The position numbers were made by a program, and so were the translations under genes. From Epithemia pelagica (Eukaryota > Bacillariophyta > Bacillariophyceae > Surirellales > Surirellaceae): DNA of 64,000 nucleotides. Below, one piece after another: positions 33,401 through 43,704 of the stretch. The notes beneath the pieces were generated by a model, which ran no database searches, had not been told where the DNA came from, and saw only the letters and a list, made by a program, of their open reading frames with translations. The stretch lies in the NCBI GenBank assembly GCA_946965045.2, contig OX337238.1, positions 496,001 to 560,000 of the forward strand, in the 5' to 3' direction. Each line of letters starts with the position of its first letter. Position 1 is the stretch's first letter.

Positions 33401-35474
33401 TGGCGGCTCCACCACCGACGAGCATGAGGGCACACATGATGACATCGATCCAAATTTCCTTGATGATGATGCACCAAATGAATATCACACTGACAGCAAC
33501 GACGAGCTGCCAGGAGTGAATGGTGATGGCAGCGAAAATGCAGGAGTGAACGAAAACGACGAGGCTCCAGCAAGTGGTGATAACGACGAGGAATTTGACG
33601 GGGACACCATGGACGCAAGTGAAACCACAGGAGTGAATGATGAAGGAGCGTCTTCATCGCGACCACGAAGAGCCACTCGCCCCCCAAGCCGATACCAAGA
33701 CTATCAAATGATGGAGATAGAATGTGGTGAACAAGGTGCCAGAATCATCGCCACTGTCATGGAATACCTCCTCCACCAGCACCACATCGTGCGGCATCAC
33801 TCACATGCACAAACATATAGTCTCAAGAAAGGACTGGCAAAGTTTGGCCAGCGTGGATACGATGGAGCGTTCAAGGAAATGCAGCAACTCCATGATCGTA
33901 CCTGTTTTCGCCCACTCCATGCGAGGGATCTCACAGATACAGAACGAGCACGGGTCATCGAAAGCCTGTTCTTTCTCACAGAAAAGAGAGATGGACGAAT
34001 CAAGGGCAGAACATGCGCTAATGGGAGTGTTCAGCGCGCGTGGATGGGACGAGAAGACGCATCCAGCCCAACGGCAACCACGGAAGGCGTGCTGATCACA
34101 GCCGCCATTGATGCCCATGAACAACGAGATGTACGTGTGGCAGACATCCCTAACGCCTTCATTCAGACGGCAGTCCCTGGAGCACCAGCAGCCAAAGGAC
34201 ATCGTATCATCATGCGAATACGTGGGCCGCTCGTAGACATGCTCCTCAAAATGAATTACAGCCTGTATGCACCCTACGTCGTACAAGAGAGAAATGAAAA
34301 GGTCTTATATGTGGAGGTTATCAAGGCAATCTATGGGATGCTACAGTCAGCCTTGTTGTTTTACAAAAAGCTAAGAAAAGACTTGGAGAGCATCGGATTC
34401 AAAGTGAATCCGTATGATCCATGTATAGCCAACAGAATGGTCGACGGCAAACAACAAACGGTAACGTGGCACGTGGACGATTTAAAAATCAGCCACAAGT
34501 CTGCAAAAGTCAATGACCGGTTGCTCAGTTGGCTAGAAAAACAGTATGGTGATCCAAAAATCGGAAAGATCAAGGGGTCAAAGGGACTTGTGCATGACTA
34601 TCTCGGAATCAACCTCGACTACACCAAAACGGGAGTGGTTAAGGTCGACATGCGTTCATACGTCAAGGACATACTCAACGACCATGACGAAAAGGAAATC
34701 AAGGAAGGGCAAGCATCGCAGCCATGGACCGATGGCTTATTCAAGATTGATGAATCTCGGAGAAAACTCGACTCAGACAAACAGGACCAATTCCATACCA
34801 CAGTGGCCAAAGCTCTCTTCCTCACAAAGCGCGGCAGGCCAGATATCTTGCCAGCAGTGGCGTTTTTATGCACACGGGTCAAGGGAGCCACAGAGCAGGA
34901 TTGGAGTAAACTGATTCGTTTGTTGCGATTCTTATACAAGACAAAGGATGATGTGCTTGAACTGTCCATCGACAACCTCAGCATCATCAAATGGTATGTT
35001 GATGCAGCATTTGCTGTCCATGGTGATATGCGAAGTCACACAGGAGCGATGATGACTCTCGGAAAGGGGGCAATACAGGCGATATCAACGAAACAAAAGC
35101 TTAATACACGAAGTTCGACAGAAGCCGAAATAGTTGGGGGAGACGACACCTTAGCCCAAGTCATGTGGACGAAGAAGTTTGTTGAAGCGCAGGGTTACCC
35201 CATCACCCAGAATATTATGTATCGCGACAATCAGAGCGCAATGAAGATTGAGGAAAATGGTCGTTCCAGTGTCGGAAAGCGCAGCCGTCATCTCGATATT
35301 CGCTTCTTCTTTATCACAGACCTGATCAACAAGAAGGAAGTGCAAATCGAGTATTGCCCAACGGATCACCTAGTCGGGGACTATATGACAAAACCATTGG
35401 TGGGTAGCAAATTTCGTGAGTTTCGGGCTCAAGTCATGGGCTGGAAGGCACCCAGTTATCCAACGTCAAAATAA
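30477..35474 (+). CDS. Copia Gag-Pol polyprotein
   Basis: 1665 residues from ATG 30477, the first ATG after the primer-binding site; the open frame upstream lies within the LTR. Gag occupies about 1-350 with a basic Gly/Arg start. A CCHC zinc knuckle CYCCGEAGHIATNC is at about 363-376. The protease motif is LLDNQST (Asp near 460), with Asn in place of the usual Ser/Thr-Gly. Integrase has candidate acids in CMDTMK (about 676), CDNEF (about 733) and PEAER (about 763). An acidic, repeat-rich linker is at about 930-1060. Reverse transcriptase includes IKAIYGMLQSALLFYKKL and HVDD (about 1334) in place of YVDD. RNase H runs from WYVDAAFAVH to DYMTKPL. The products would be cleaved by its own protease to make virus-like particles. 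No stop or frameshift is seen. Confidence 0.95.
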   Translation: MSGRGGRGYRRGIARKAGRGGAPIGASVSKKEVTDYFFYLGSAKQASDYETTSEFLINHIRKTYTYGNDIGTALETLTETDLDSHKPKLELYTKADLDDDDARAVANEQNKMEFKADYDLFRKRKTAYEDNRTKAYAFLWERCTKGMQAKLEARTDFTTVKGDPLKLLAAIKQHALSYQDHRYGMSIILDALRVFLNTKQKENESLHDFTKRFRTASDVLVSHLGGPLLMQKYTSELSTWPKAHTGTPSSAEIAERKSKIKLCQEEAYKHFTAFVFLTNTDQAKYGSLVTGLSTQQSLGNDQYPKSMIEAANVLSNHRFDNAGNGKGKDKSEKETRQQPSDETNEGNDTPLTLSFAQALQGRCYCCGEAGHIATNCPERNKPKSEWAINKAKGLDQAHAQQIAGSLAGTPDVLEDDDDTGSIGAATQATNTSSRSSRPGWCGAHVQFYQAGEMRDWILLDNQSTTSIFCNRHLVKDVRPTTEPMELMTNGGRLVTTERATVPDFGEVWFNPKAITNILSLHDVTKKYRVSYDSDGEPAFLVHVPGEPVRFQQSPAGLFYFKPSYSTANVSHVTTVEELKQLYTDRQVKRATRARDLLHALGNPSLSDLKAVLKMNAIANNPVTTSDLAIAEHIFGPDVGSLKGKLTHRPPLPVLDNYIELPIELTDAHHNVTLCMDTMKVNGLAFLTSVSRNLQYRTAEWVPNTLAQTYASRFRVICDLYRNGGYALTKVHCDNEFRAMFTRFPVEGVTPNYANPNDHVPEAERNIRVLKERIRATFHRLPFTSLPKLMLKILVMESAKKLNFFPAKGGVSPYYSPRALLHRVGLDYDKHCRFSFGDYVQARQDNHPTNSLKARTLDCIYLRFTANQQGGHELMDLHTGRLITRGHVVGVPLTEHVIKAVNAMAAAEGMPDGLKVTTKSGTILYDSAWLAGVHHDNDDPTNDDNDDPTNDNPANPDDADDPDDNDDPNGTPIVDDGGSTTDEHEGTHDDIDPNFLDDDAPNEYHTDSNDELPGVNGDGSENAGVNENDEAPASGDNDEEFDGDTMDASETTGVNDEGASSSRPRRATRPPSRYQDYQMMEIECGEQGARIIATVMEYLLHQHHIVRHHSHAQTYSLKKGLAKFGQRGYDGAFKEMQQLHDRTCFRPLHARDLTDTERARVIESLFFLTEKRDGRIKGRTCANGSVQRAWMGREDASSPTATTEGVLITAAIDAHEQRDVRVADIPNAFIQTAVPGAPAAKGHRIIMRIRGPLVDMLLKMNYSLYAPYVVQERNEKVLYVEVIKAIYGMLQSALLFYKKLRKDLESIGFKVNPYDPCIANRMVDGKQQTVTWHVDDLKISHKSAKVNDRLLSWLEKQYGDPKIGKIKGSKGLVHDYLGINLDYTKTGVVKVDMRSYVKDILNDHDEKEIKEGQASQPWTDGLFKIDESRRKLDSDKQDQFHTTVAKALFLTKRGRPDILPAVAFLCTRVKGATEQDWSKLIRLLRFLYKTKDDVLELSIDNLSIIKWYVDAAFAVHGDMRSHTGAMMTLGKGAIQAISTKQKLNTRSSTEAEIVGGDDTLAQVMWTKKFVEAQGYPITQNIMYRDNQSAMKIEENGRSSVGKRSRHLDIRFFFITDLINKKEVQIEYCPTDHLVGDYMTKPLVGSKFREFRAQVMGWKAPSYPTSK

Positions 35475-35563
35475 CCGGAGCAACAGACTGACAATAAAGA
35501 CAAGAGGCACCTAGGGTCCGCTACATCTCCTATCCACGATGACGGTGATGAACGGCAGGAGTG

Positions 35564-35790
35564 TGTTGGAACAAGAAGCAAAACGAACACCCAACCGAAG
35601 TAGCCCAGCAGGATTTCTCAGTCACAAATGTACGATCACCAATGACCCACGAGGGCAGCACAAACAAACAGTTAGCAATAATCATTCTTTTAGTTTTACA
35701 TGGTATCTCACAGACAGGACGGCTGTGGTTACTAGAGAACAGAATAAGGGACGCGGCCTTGAGAAGGCCATCAGATACGTTCGTTCAACA
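35564..35790 (+). repeat. 3' LTR of copia element 1
   Basis: 227 bp, identical by eye to the 5' LTR and followed by GTCTG. The preceding purine stretch (GAACGGCAGGAG, about 35550-35561) is a weak polypurine-tract candidate. Confidence 0.95.
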
Positions 35791-35795
35791 GTCTG

Positions 35796-37001
35796 GGTCC
35801 TTGATGGATATTATTGATACCTACCAAGAGTATATATCATCCTGTTTGTGTTGGTTGGGAGGAGTGTGGTGTGGTGTGGATGAGCAAGGCGTGCTTTTGT
35901 TTGGTCGGTGGCGGAACATCAACGAGAGTGTGTGACGGTCCTGTCTGCATGTTGCACATTTAGGTAAAAGCAAACACGGTTTCGTCACCCCCTACCTTTC
36001 AACGCCATTATTCGTCCTTCAATGCTTCGCCCCCCTTTTTGGATGCTGCGGAACCAAGGCAACTCTCACACTCATCAGCAAATGACGACGATTTGGTCGA
36101 GGCAGAAGACCAACCACCATGGCAAGAGACGTGGATTTGGTTTGGACATTGGCCAGCTGCATCAGAAGACTCATTGTCACTTGACGACAGCCAACAGCTT
36201 TCCATGACTGTCAAACAAGCACAAGCATTCATTGCTTATCTTGTCAGTACTAAAATCTCGACAAGGATATGTTGGCCGTGCCATACGGTGAACGAACACT
36301 CTCTCTCGTTGGTGAAAGACATGCTGGTAGTGCCACGGTCCCAAGTCCGAACTATTGCTGGAGGTCCTTCATTAGCAGACTGGGTCTCTCTCTAGAAGGA
36401 CGACCCGGCCAATGTGTGGGGAAAGAAGAAACGACTACTGCTGGTTCATGCACATGAACACTTTCTACAAAGCCACACCATCTCTTGACATGTAGTTCTA
36501 CGCAATCTCGTAGCAAATAGTTTGGCTGTTGAACAGATTGAACATGAGAAGAACATGACAAGAGACGCAGTGGTCGAGGAGCGATCTGGCCTTATACATG
36601 TATCGTTCACAATCTTTCTCACTTCTCAGCCTCCTCTCCAGCGCCTTGTTGTGGCTTGTCTGGTTTCGTAAAGTTGTAGACTTTTGTATTCGAAGTGTGC
36701 TTCACGGAATGACCAGTTCTTGTCCGTCTCTCATTCAGTTTCATAATCTCGGCGACAAAAGGACGACTGATCGCAGAAAAATTACATGCCACTCGCCCCC
36801 AGTGTCCGTCGAGAGAAAAAACTGGCCACCGCGCCCCCAGAAGACACGCAGAACATGGTGTTCTCTTTGCCAGATTTTTTGGGTTTTTGGGGGGGTCCAT
36901 CATAATCATAACAACGTCTGTATCTCCAAAACGTTAACGAATATACTCATTATTGTATCTAATACAAGGACTGTCACACCTTGATTCGTTCATGAACAAC
37001 C
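35796..37001. other. Intergenic region with a possible broken ORF
   Basis: No supported gene. Between 36039 and 36457 two overlapping frames (36039-36254, then one base shifted, 36266-36457) read as one plausible protein stretch containing PPWQETWIWFGHWP and later AVPYGERTLSLVGERHAG. This could be a decayed gene fragment with one frameshift, or chance. Confidence 0.3.
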
Positions 37002-39105
37002 ATGGTGTTTGGTGGTAAGTGTAAAGGCAGAGAGTTGTGAAAGCAAGGGAGCAACGAAGTAGACCGTGTCACTCATTTTTTGGCGCTGGTCTTGTTTCGA
37101 ATCTGTCATGTTTTTGTGATCATCCTTTGTCATCTTAGATTGTGGTGGATGTTTTCTCAATTATGAGCAAAAGTTTGCTCTATGGGATGCCTGCAATGAG
37201 GTTCCCTTACAACCCGAAAAGATCAAAAAGCTAATCTCCAAACACCCATCCACCGTGCATCAAATCTTCAATGAGGACTTGCCCCTCCATCGAGCCTGTG
37301 CCAATACTTGCGACTCGAACAAATCCAGTCTCGATGTCATTATAGCCTTGGTCAAGGCATGGCCCGAATCCATCAAAATACCTGGAAATGGGGGAAACTT
37401 TGCAATTCACATGGCCTGTCGAGCCGATAGTCCCTTGCACGTGATTCAGTATCTCTTGCGACGATGGCCGGAATCCATCCAAATACGAAATGCATCCTAT
37501 TTGGCGGGTATACCCTTGCATTTGGCCTGTGATGAAGGAGCTCCCTTGAATGTCATTCAGTTTCTCGTGGAGCAATGGCCGGAATCACTCCAATGCAAAG
37601 CACAAGAAGCCTCCCGGACACCTCTTCATTTGGCCTGCTTCAACTTTGCGCGCAATAGCAAAGTGTCCTCCTCCTTTGAGGAGGGCGCCATCCAGTACCT
37701 GGTCCGTGCCGATCCAGAGGCTGCCAAAGAAGAAGATAGTTTTGGCCGACTACCGGTCGAGTTGGTATTTGGAGGGACGCGCGACAATTATTTGGAGTTG
37801 GTCCAATGCTTGGTGGAAGCACATCCCGCATCGGTCCAGCGAACCAACGATGACGGTGAAACACTGTTGCACATTGCCTGTGCCACCAAGGCACCCGTGG
37901 AAGTGGTCGAGTATTTGCTGAATCAATGGCCACAGGCCTCCGAGGTGGCCAACAACAAGGGAGAATTACCCCTGCACTTGGCCTGTGCTCCGGGCCGAGA
38001 ACCCTTTGGAACCACATCGGCACCCCTGGAAACCTTTGACCGACCCGTCGTGGCCATTCAAAAAGTCTTGAATGCCTTTCGGGATGGCTGTACCATGGGA
38101 ACCTACAACACGGAAAATCTTCCTCTTCATTTGGCCTGTGAGGCTGGTCTGTCGATTGAGACAATCATTATGATTGCTCTGGCCAATCGCGACACCATCA
38201 AGTCGGTCAACTCCAAGGGGGAACTCCCATTACACAAGGCGTGTGAATATGCCCATGGATCCATGGAGTTGGCCAGGTACTTGACCATTACGGGGGAATC
38301 GAGGGGGGAATCCTTGGGTGATGGCCATGCGTCTGTGGACGAGTCGTCTCCGCATGCATTTCCGTCATCTTCTCACCTTCATGGACCTCTCCATTCCTCA
38401 CAAGGGCGAGTTCACAATATTAAAAACTTTGAAGTCATCAAATATCTGGTGGATCTGTGGCCCGGTGCCCTTTCCTGTCGAAACGCGGAGGGGAAAACTC
38501 CATCGGAAATTACCAGCTTGAAAGCAATTGCCAATCTACACGATATCCAAATCAATGAACAAGATTATCTTCCAATACGGACTGCTACTGCTTCCAATCC
38601 TACCATGACGGATTCCAAACAGGCAGCAACCGCGATCCAACCACTATCGATAGCAGCGGTTCCTACCAAGACGAGTGCGGTACCGCAACAACATGCACTC
38701 ACGACGCTGGCCGCTCAACACCACGACAACTTCAGAACTTCTCCCATGGCGACATCTACGACATCGGGCACTGCTGGTCCCGAGGGAGACTCGGACCTGA
38801 GCGCCGACTTTGGTCTGTTTGGACCAGCCGAACAGTCTCTGGATCGTCTGGCCGCGCAACATATGGATGACAGCATGAAAAAAAGTCCCGAATCAGTCCC
38901 CGTCAGTCCATCTGTACAACCGGAGCTTGTCCATCTAACACCGGGATCCATGGGCCAAGAGTCCATTACATCGAGGGATTCTCTTTATGAACGCTCTCTC
39001 CCCGACACTGCCGTAGTTCCTCCTGCTTTGGTGGTAGAAGAAGAAGGAGAAGACCAGACACCAATCGCCAAGCATCCGACTGAGGCAGTGTCGTCCAACG
39101 CATAA
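37002..39105 (+). CDS. Ankyrin-repeat protein
   Basis: Exons 37002-37014 and 37139-39105 give 659 residues. The first exon is only 13 nt (ATG plus three codons and one base). The 124-nt intron runs GTAAGTG...ATCTTAG, and the join gives MVFGDCGGCF. The N-terminus leads into NYEQKFALWDACNE. From about residue 40 to 420 there are about ten ankyrin units with the recurring core LPLHLAC and the linker WPESI/WPQAS, typical of large stramenopile ankyrin families. The C-terminal 200 residues are Ser/Thr/Pro/Gln-rich with no domain. There is no membrane segment or kinase, so it is probably a protein-binding scaffold. The chief evidence for the tiny first exon is good splice consensus and frame continuity. 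Confidence 0.87.
37015..37138 (+). other. Intron after a 13-nt first coding exon
   Basis: GTAAGTG donor and TCATCTTAG acceptor, 124 nt, phase 1. Without it the ankyrin gene has no ATG in frame before the repeats. Confidence 0.8.
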
Positions 39106-39177
39106 CTCAGTTGATGGCATAGAGTGGGAGTTTGATTCTTATATGACATCCATGAAAAGCCATATGCCAATTTGTAC

Positions 39178-39279
39178 TTGTTGTTTCTATTAACTGATTT
39201 CTAGAGTGCATAACTACTCTGATGAGCAGGCTTGTTGTTTCTATTCACTGATGTATAGAATGCATAACTGCTCTGTGAG
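39178..39279 (+). repeat. Two-copy tandem repeat, period 53 bp
   Basis: Copies 39178-39230 and 39231-39279 share CTTGTTGTTTCTAT and GCATAACT(A/G)CTCTG with about 10% differences. It lies in the 370-bp gap between two convergent genes (39106-39475), where no gene is seen. Confidence 0.75.
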
Positions 39280-39475
39280 ATCACGCTGTTACCAACATTG
39301 TGTGGGAGACTCTCGTCTGGTCTGCGATTGGCGGGGCAGCAAAGTTCTTTTCGTCAAGAAGCAATCGCTCAATGTACGGGCATCGATCACGTATGGACAT
39401 GCTTTGTAAACTTGCGGTCCCGTGGCCATTCTCTGCGAGAGAAAGGGCAGTCCATGAACAATCCGAGATGGGCGG

Positions 39476-42400
39476 TTAATCAACAGATCCATCGTCAAAA
39501 CTGACTTGTTTTTCAGCACTTTGGGCCAAGGATCCATCGTCACTGACTTGCTTTTCAGAGCTCCCGGGTTTGGAATCTACGAGTGTTTCGTTCTGCGTCG
39601 ATGACATGGCAGCCCCTCTTTCTTCGTTGGGAGACGCCGGACCGTCGTCCCCATCCCAATCTAGAGACACACGGTCCAGATACGTCTTCAGCTTGGCTAC
39701 TTGCCGGCTCATTTGATCCCATTCATTTTTCGACAGTGGTCGTCCACATGCACTGGATACGAAAAGAGCGTTGGTTAGGGAATGGTTCGAAAAAGCTCAT
39801 ACAAGCCCATGCCGGTGAGTCCAACGTACCATTTTTCGCTAATGATTCGAAGTAATGTATACAGCTGATGAATTTGCATTTCAATGCCCTGTGGTAGCGC
39901 ATCATTCTTTCCCACCACAATGGGACTTCCTGCCAGGAACGTCTTTTGAGGCTGTCCTCCTTTCTCGCTGGATATAGTCGAATCGGAATCTTCGTCCATG
40001 TTACCATAGGCTTTGAGCAACTTGCCCACGACAATTTTTTCACCTCGTCTCGCACGCATAATCTTGGGATACACCAGATTGAAAATCACAAGGCAGGATA
40101 TGCCAATGAACGTGATACATCGCAAAAAAGCCTGTCGAGGAAGACCAAAGAAAGGCACTGATGAGTCACGAGATGATCCAACACCCAAATGTCCCAATGG
40201 TTTATGCTTACCGATGAATCAGGCGACGTGGTAGGATCCTCGATCATCTCCACAACCATCTATCGAGAAAGAAAGGACAGAGGCAGAGGTTAGACACTTG
40301 TATGTATGTAAAGAGGGCAGACCGCCAGTGGCAACGACACAACTTACAACATTGATCAAAAGCAACAGAGACGAGATGATTGCTGTGTTGAAGATCGCAT
40401 CCTTCTCGTTAAAGATGGACGGGAATTCTCGTCCCTGCCATGCCAAGAGAACCGCCAAGCCATACATGAGGGCTGTGAGGACAAGGCCCGCTATGGAGAC
40501 CCAATCCCATTCACGATCGCAAAAGTATCGTCCCACCCGATTGGAATCGTCCAGGACCAATTCGAGACTGGGCTTGTACGTAATATCTCCGGCGGTCTGC
40601 AATACCACTTCCGGAAGCACGAGAAACAAAACCAGTTGCATGGATTCCGTGCCACTGGCCGTTTGTCGCAAATGCGACTGTCGACCATGCCGCCGCCGTG
40701 TCGACCGCTCATCGCGACAACCGGGAATCAAGGTCAACAGTGGCAGTTTGGCAAAGAAGGAAAGTACGTTTACCATTCGACCCAGTATATTCCAACTTCC
40801 CACATCCAATATTTGACTCAAGCGATTGGAGCGTCGAGGAGTGGTAGCCTCCGTCTCGTCGCGAGACGTGTTTCGTCCCAACTGAACGGTCCCCGACAAT
40901 GTGACATAGACTCGCCACAGTCTGGCTACGAGAATGGCTCCCATGAGAGTAAAGGGGAAAATAACGAGTGGACCCCAGGCTATGCAATACCAATCTTCCT
41001 CTGGCATAAAGACAAAGGTAAAGGTACCACCCACCAAGGCGGCCACCAAGAGTCCAGCCAAGAAGGATCCTTGTGCCAATCGAATTGCGGCGTGTGTACG
41101 GTAAATGTACAAAAAGACCAGCATGGCCACCACAATGGCATCATAAACACCAATCAGGACAAAAATAAATATCCGCATGCTGGGCGTCATTTCCAGAATT
41201 TCTGGTTCGGGTTGTACATTCACAATGGACACCTACAAAAGTGACGCAAGACAAGAAAAGGCTCATGGTAAGTAAAATAGCACTGGGTTAGGAAGAAAAA
41301 CAGACGTCGAACCATGTCACTCACATCTCCCTGTGACGTCGTGTCCAGCCGCTTGACAGTGACTTCGCCGCCGTCATTGGCTACCATGACCAGTAGAGTA
41401 TGGACGACCAATCGATACAATCCTAGGGGTGTTTCGCGAGGAACGCGTAATCGAACGTCGACCGGATCGAGGGCAACAGTTCTGGAATCGGCATCAACTT
41501 CCGTGGTCGATGGCAAGGCCCAATTGGAAAACACCATTTTCCGTTTCTTATCCACGGTTCCCACGAGCGTCGTTGAGTCGGTCAGGACCACAACTGTCGA
41601 ATTGCTGTCATTCTCTTTGGGATCGGGTACGACTGGATTGCAATACCCACTTTTCAGGGCATTGCACAGGACAAAGCGAAAAAAGAGCGACGCCGAAAAG
41701 GAGGCATCGGATTCGGGTTGGGGAAACAAGTCCGAGGCATTGGTTTGGACTTGCAGTCGAAAGGTATAGGGCAAGCTCCGAAAGAGGCTGGATTGTTGTT
41801 CCAAATCCAGGGCCTCCAATGTCACAAATGTGCCATTGAAACAAGAACTCAATAATTGCACATCCTGCCGATCCAAGTCGGTGCCCTCTAAATGCCTGGT
41901 CCGGAATCCTGGAGCACTGCTTTCCCCTGAAGACGTTGGGGTGGAGGACCCAGTTGTTCCTCTCGAACCCTCCGTGGATGATGACCCCGTGCTTCCTCTC
42001 GAACCCTCCGTGGATACTGTTGAACCCGGGCCTTCGCTCGAAGTCCTCGGAGATGCTGTCCCACTACTTTCCGTCGACGACGAGGTGGTGCCTGATGAGA
42101 ATGCCGTCTCGGCGGCAAACAGTGCATCGTCCAACTCGGCCAAGATCTGTGCCGCCGCATCAATTCCATCGACATCGGTTTCATCTTGGACCGAATTGAC
42201 ATCTTCAATCAAACCAAAAATTGGAGAATCCTCGGCAGGAGGTACGGCGACTGGCCCTTGTTGGTCGCCGTCTGATTCCGATCGGTCTCCATCCTCGTTG
42301 TCCGATTGGTCCCCCTCGGCTGGTTGCCTGCCATTGTCAGAATAGGGGGCCTGCAGTTCGGCAAAAATGCAAACTGGTTCTTCTCCATCGACATCAATTC

Positions 42401-42497
42401 CATTTTCGGTGCCATACACCGAGAATCCCACAACAACTCGAATGACATGGCCGTGGAGTAAGAAAAGCAACAGTGTTGCAGGAGACCAACCACGCAT
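39476..42497 (-). CDS. Seven-helix receptor, class C (GABA-B/glutamate) GPCR-like
   Basis: Five exons, 42497-41325, 41232-40348, 40259-40212, 40131-39830 and 39752-39476, give 894 residues. Introns are 92, 88, 80 and 77 nt, all GT-AG, and the frame closes exactly. ATG 42497 is the first in frame and opens a signal peptide (SPATLLLFLLHGHVIRVVVG). The ectodomain of about 400 residues has a Ser/Gly/Thr-rich repetitive part (EGSRGST...). Helices follow from MRIFIFVLIGVYDAIVVAML. The last helix (FLRCITFIGISCLVIFNLVYPKIM) contains the YPK/PK signature of class C receptors. The cytosolic tail is acidic and Ser-rich with a short coiled coil. No venus-flytrap domain is visible, so the ligand is unknown. 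Confidence 0.78.
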
Positions 42498-43704
42498 CGT
42501 AACTCTTGTTGATAAGGGTGTAGTAGTTCCTTGTATTTTTGCAAACAATCAGAGCGATTCTCTTTTTGGTTCACACACAGAGTCTTCTCCGTCCTTATTA
42601 GGGTCGCAGGTCGCAGGACACAACTTTCACGCAGGAACAAACCAGTCAAGAGATAACAGACACAAAGAGATAGAAGACACACGATCGCAAGACGTTGCTT
42701 GTCTCATCTCTCGCAGGTTTGTTCGGTTGCTTTGTTCCCAAGCTTTTTGGATTTTGGAGGAAGGAGGAGAACGGAAGGAGCGCGAGGCGAGGGAGGGCAG
42801 TAACATTAATTTTAAATAGCCTTACTTTCTGTTGCTATACAGATATTCAGGATGTTTATTGCGGTGACACAAAGCGGTACTGAGGCTATTGTAAAAATCA
42901 CCTAGCAAAACCACCCGTTGAAATCGCCCCAGAGAATCGTTCCTTCTACGCCCCACGCGCCCCTATATTGATGTGTGACTCAAATACGTCACGGGACTGG
43001 AAAACTCAACACGTCACCGCAACAAAGTTTATTCGACTGCCTCTCAAATTCCAAATTCCAAACGCCCGCAACATTTTCCTTCCCCGACGCATGAACAAGG
43101 ATGATCACCAATGAAGCCAATGGCAAAACCAAATGCGAAGACTCCATTCGATCTTGGAAGAGTCCCTCCTCATGAATCATCGAATGTTTGCATAACGTGT
43201 CGACCGAGGAGGACGGCATCGTTGCCCTACCTCCAGAGTTCACGCGCATGTCATCTGCGGAAGGAACCTTCGGCGGATGGTGCACCACTGCTGCGCATTC
43301 CAACCAACAAAAGATTCCACAGACGACAAGTTTTTGTCTGGAGGCCATGTGTTCTTGAGATACTCCGTAGGCGGTAACAGGTATTTGCTTTGCTCCCCGC
43401 CCCTCTAGAAAACTATCTGCATCTTGCTCCTGTTCCATAGTCCTCCATGAATCATTACAGCTGTCATGAGTCATGACCTCTAAGGGTCACACTCGTCCTC
43501 CCATCTACTCCTATGTTTTGGATTCGTTCAAGGACCATCAAGTAGTCCGCGATTGCTTTTCGCACGAACGAGAGAGCACCGACTTCGCATAAAGGAGTCC
43601 CGGGGGATCGCCCTCGTCCGCGACTCCCCCAAGCCCCGAATCCCGAACCGAAAATTTTGTCGAGACGGCGCATCCAACAAACAAAAGAAAAATCGAAATG
43701 GACC
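42498..43704. other. Divergent intergenic region
   Basis: 1207 bp between the receptor gene and the pseudogene, which are transcribed away from each other. It contains no recognised gene. ORFs on both strands at 43111-43474 overlap each other and resemble nothing. Confidence 0.45.

Larger units (their letters stand above)
30225..35790 (+). mobile_element. Full-length Ty1/copia LTR retrotransposon, probably recent
   Basis: 5566 bp. Two 227-bp LTRs (30225-30451 and 35564-35790), identical by eye, start TGTTGG and end CAACA. The 5-bp target duplication GTCTG lies at 30220-30224 and 35791-35795. One uninterrupted Gag-Pol ORF has the copia domain order (Gag, protease, integrase, reverse transcriptase, RNase H). 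Identical LTRs and the intact ORF indicate recent insertion, so it is potentially autonomous. The primer-binding site is not tRNA-like but complementary to the LTR itself. Confidence 0.96.

Noticed and set aside
35539-35817. 92-residue ORF beginning just before the 3' LTR
   Set aside because: It lies almost wholly in the LTR, and the same frame appears in the 5' LTR.
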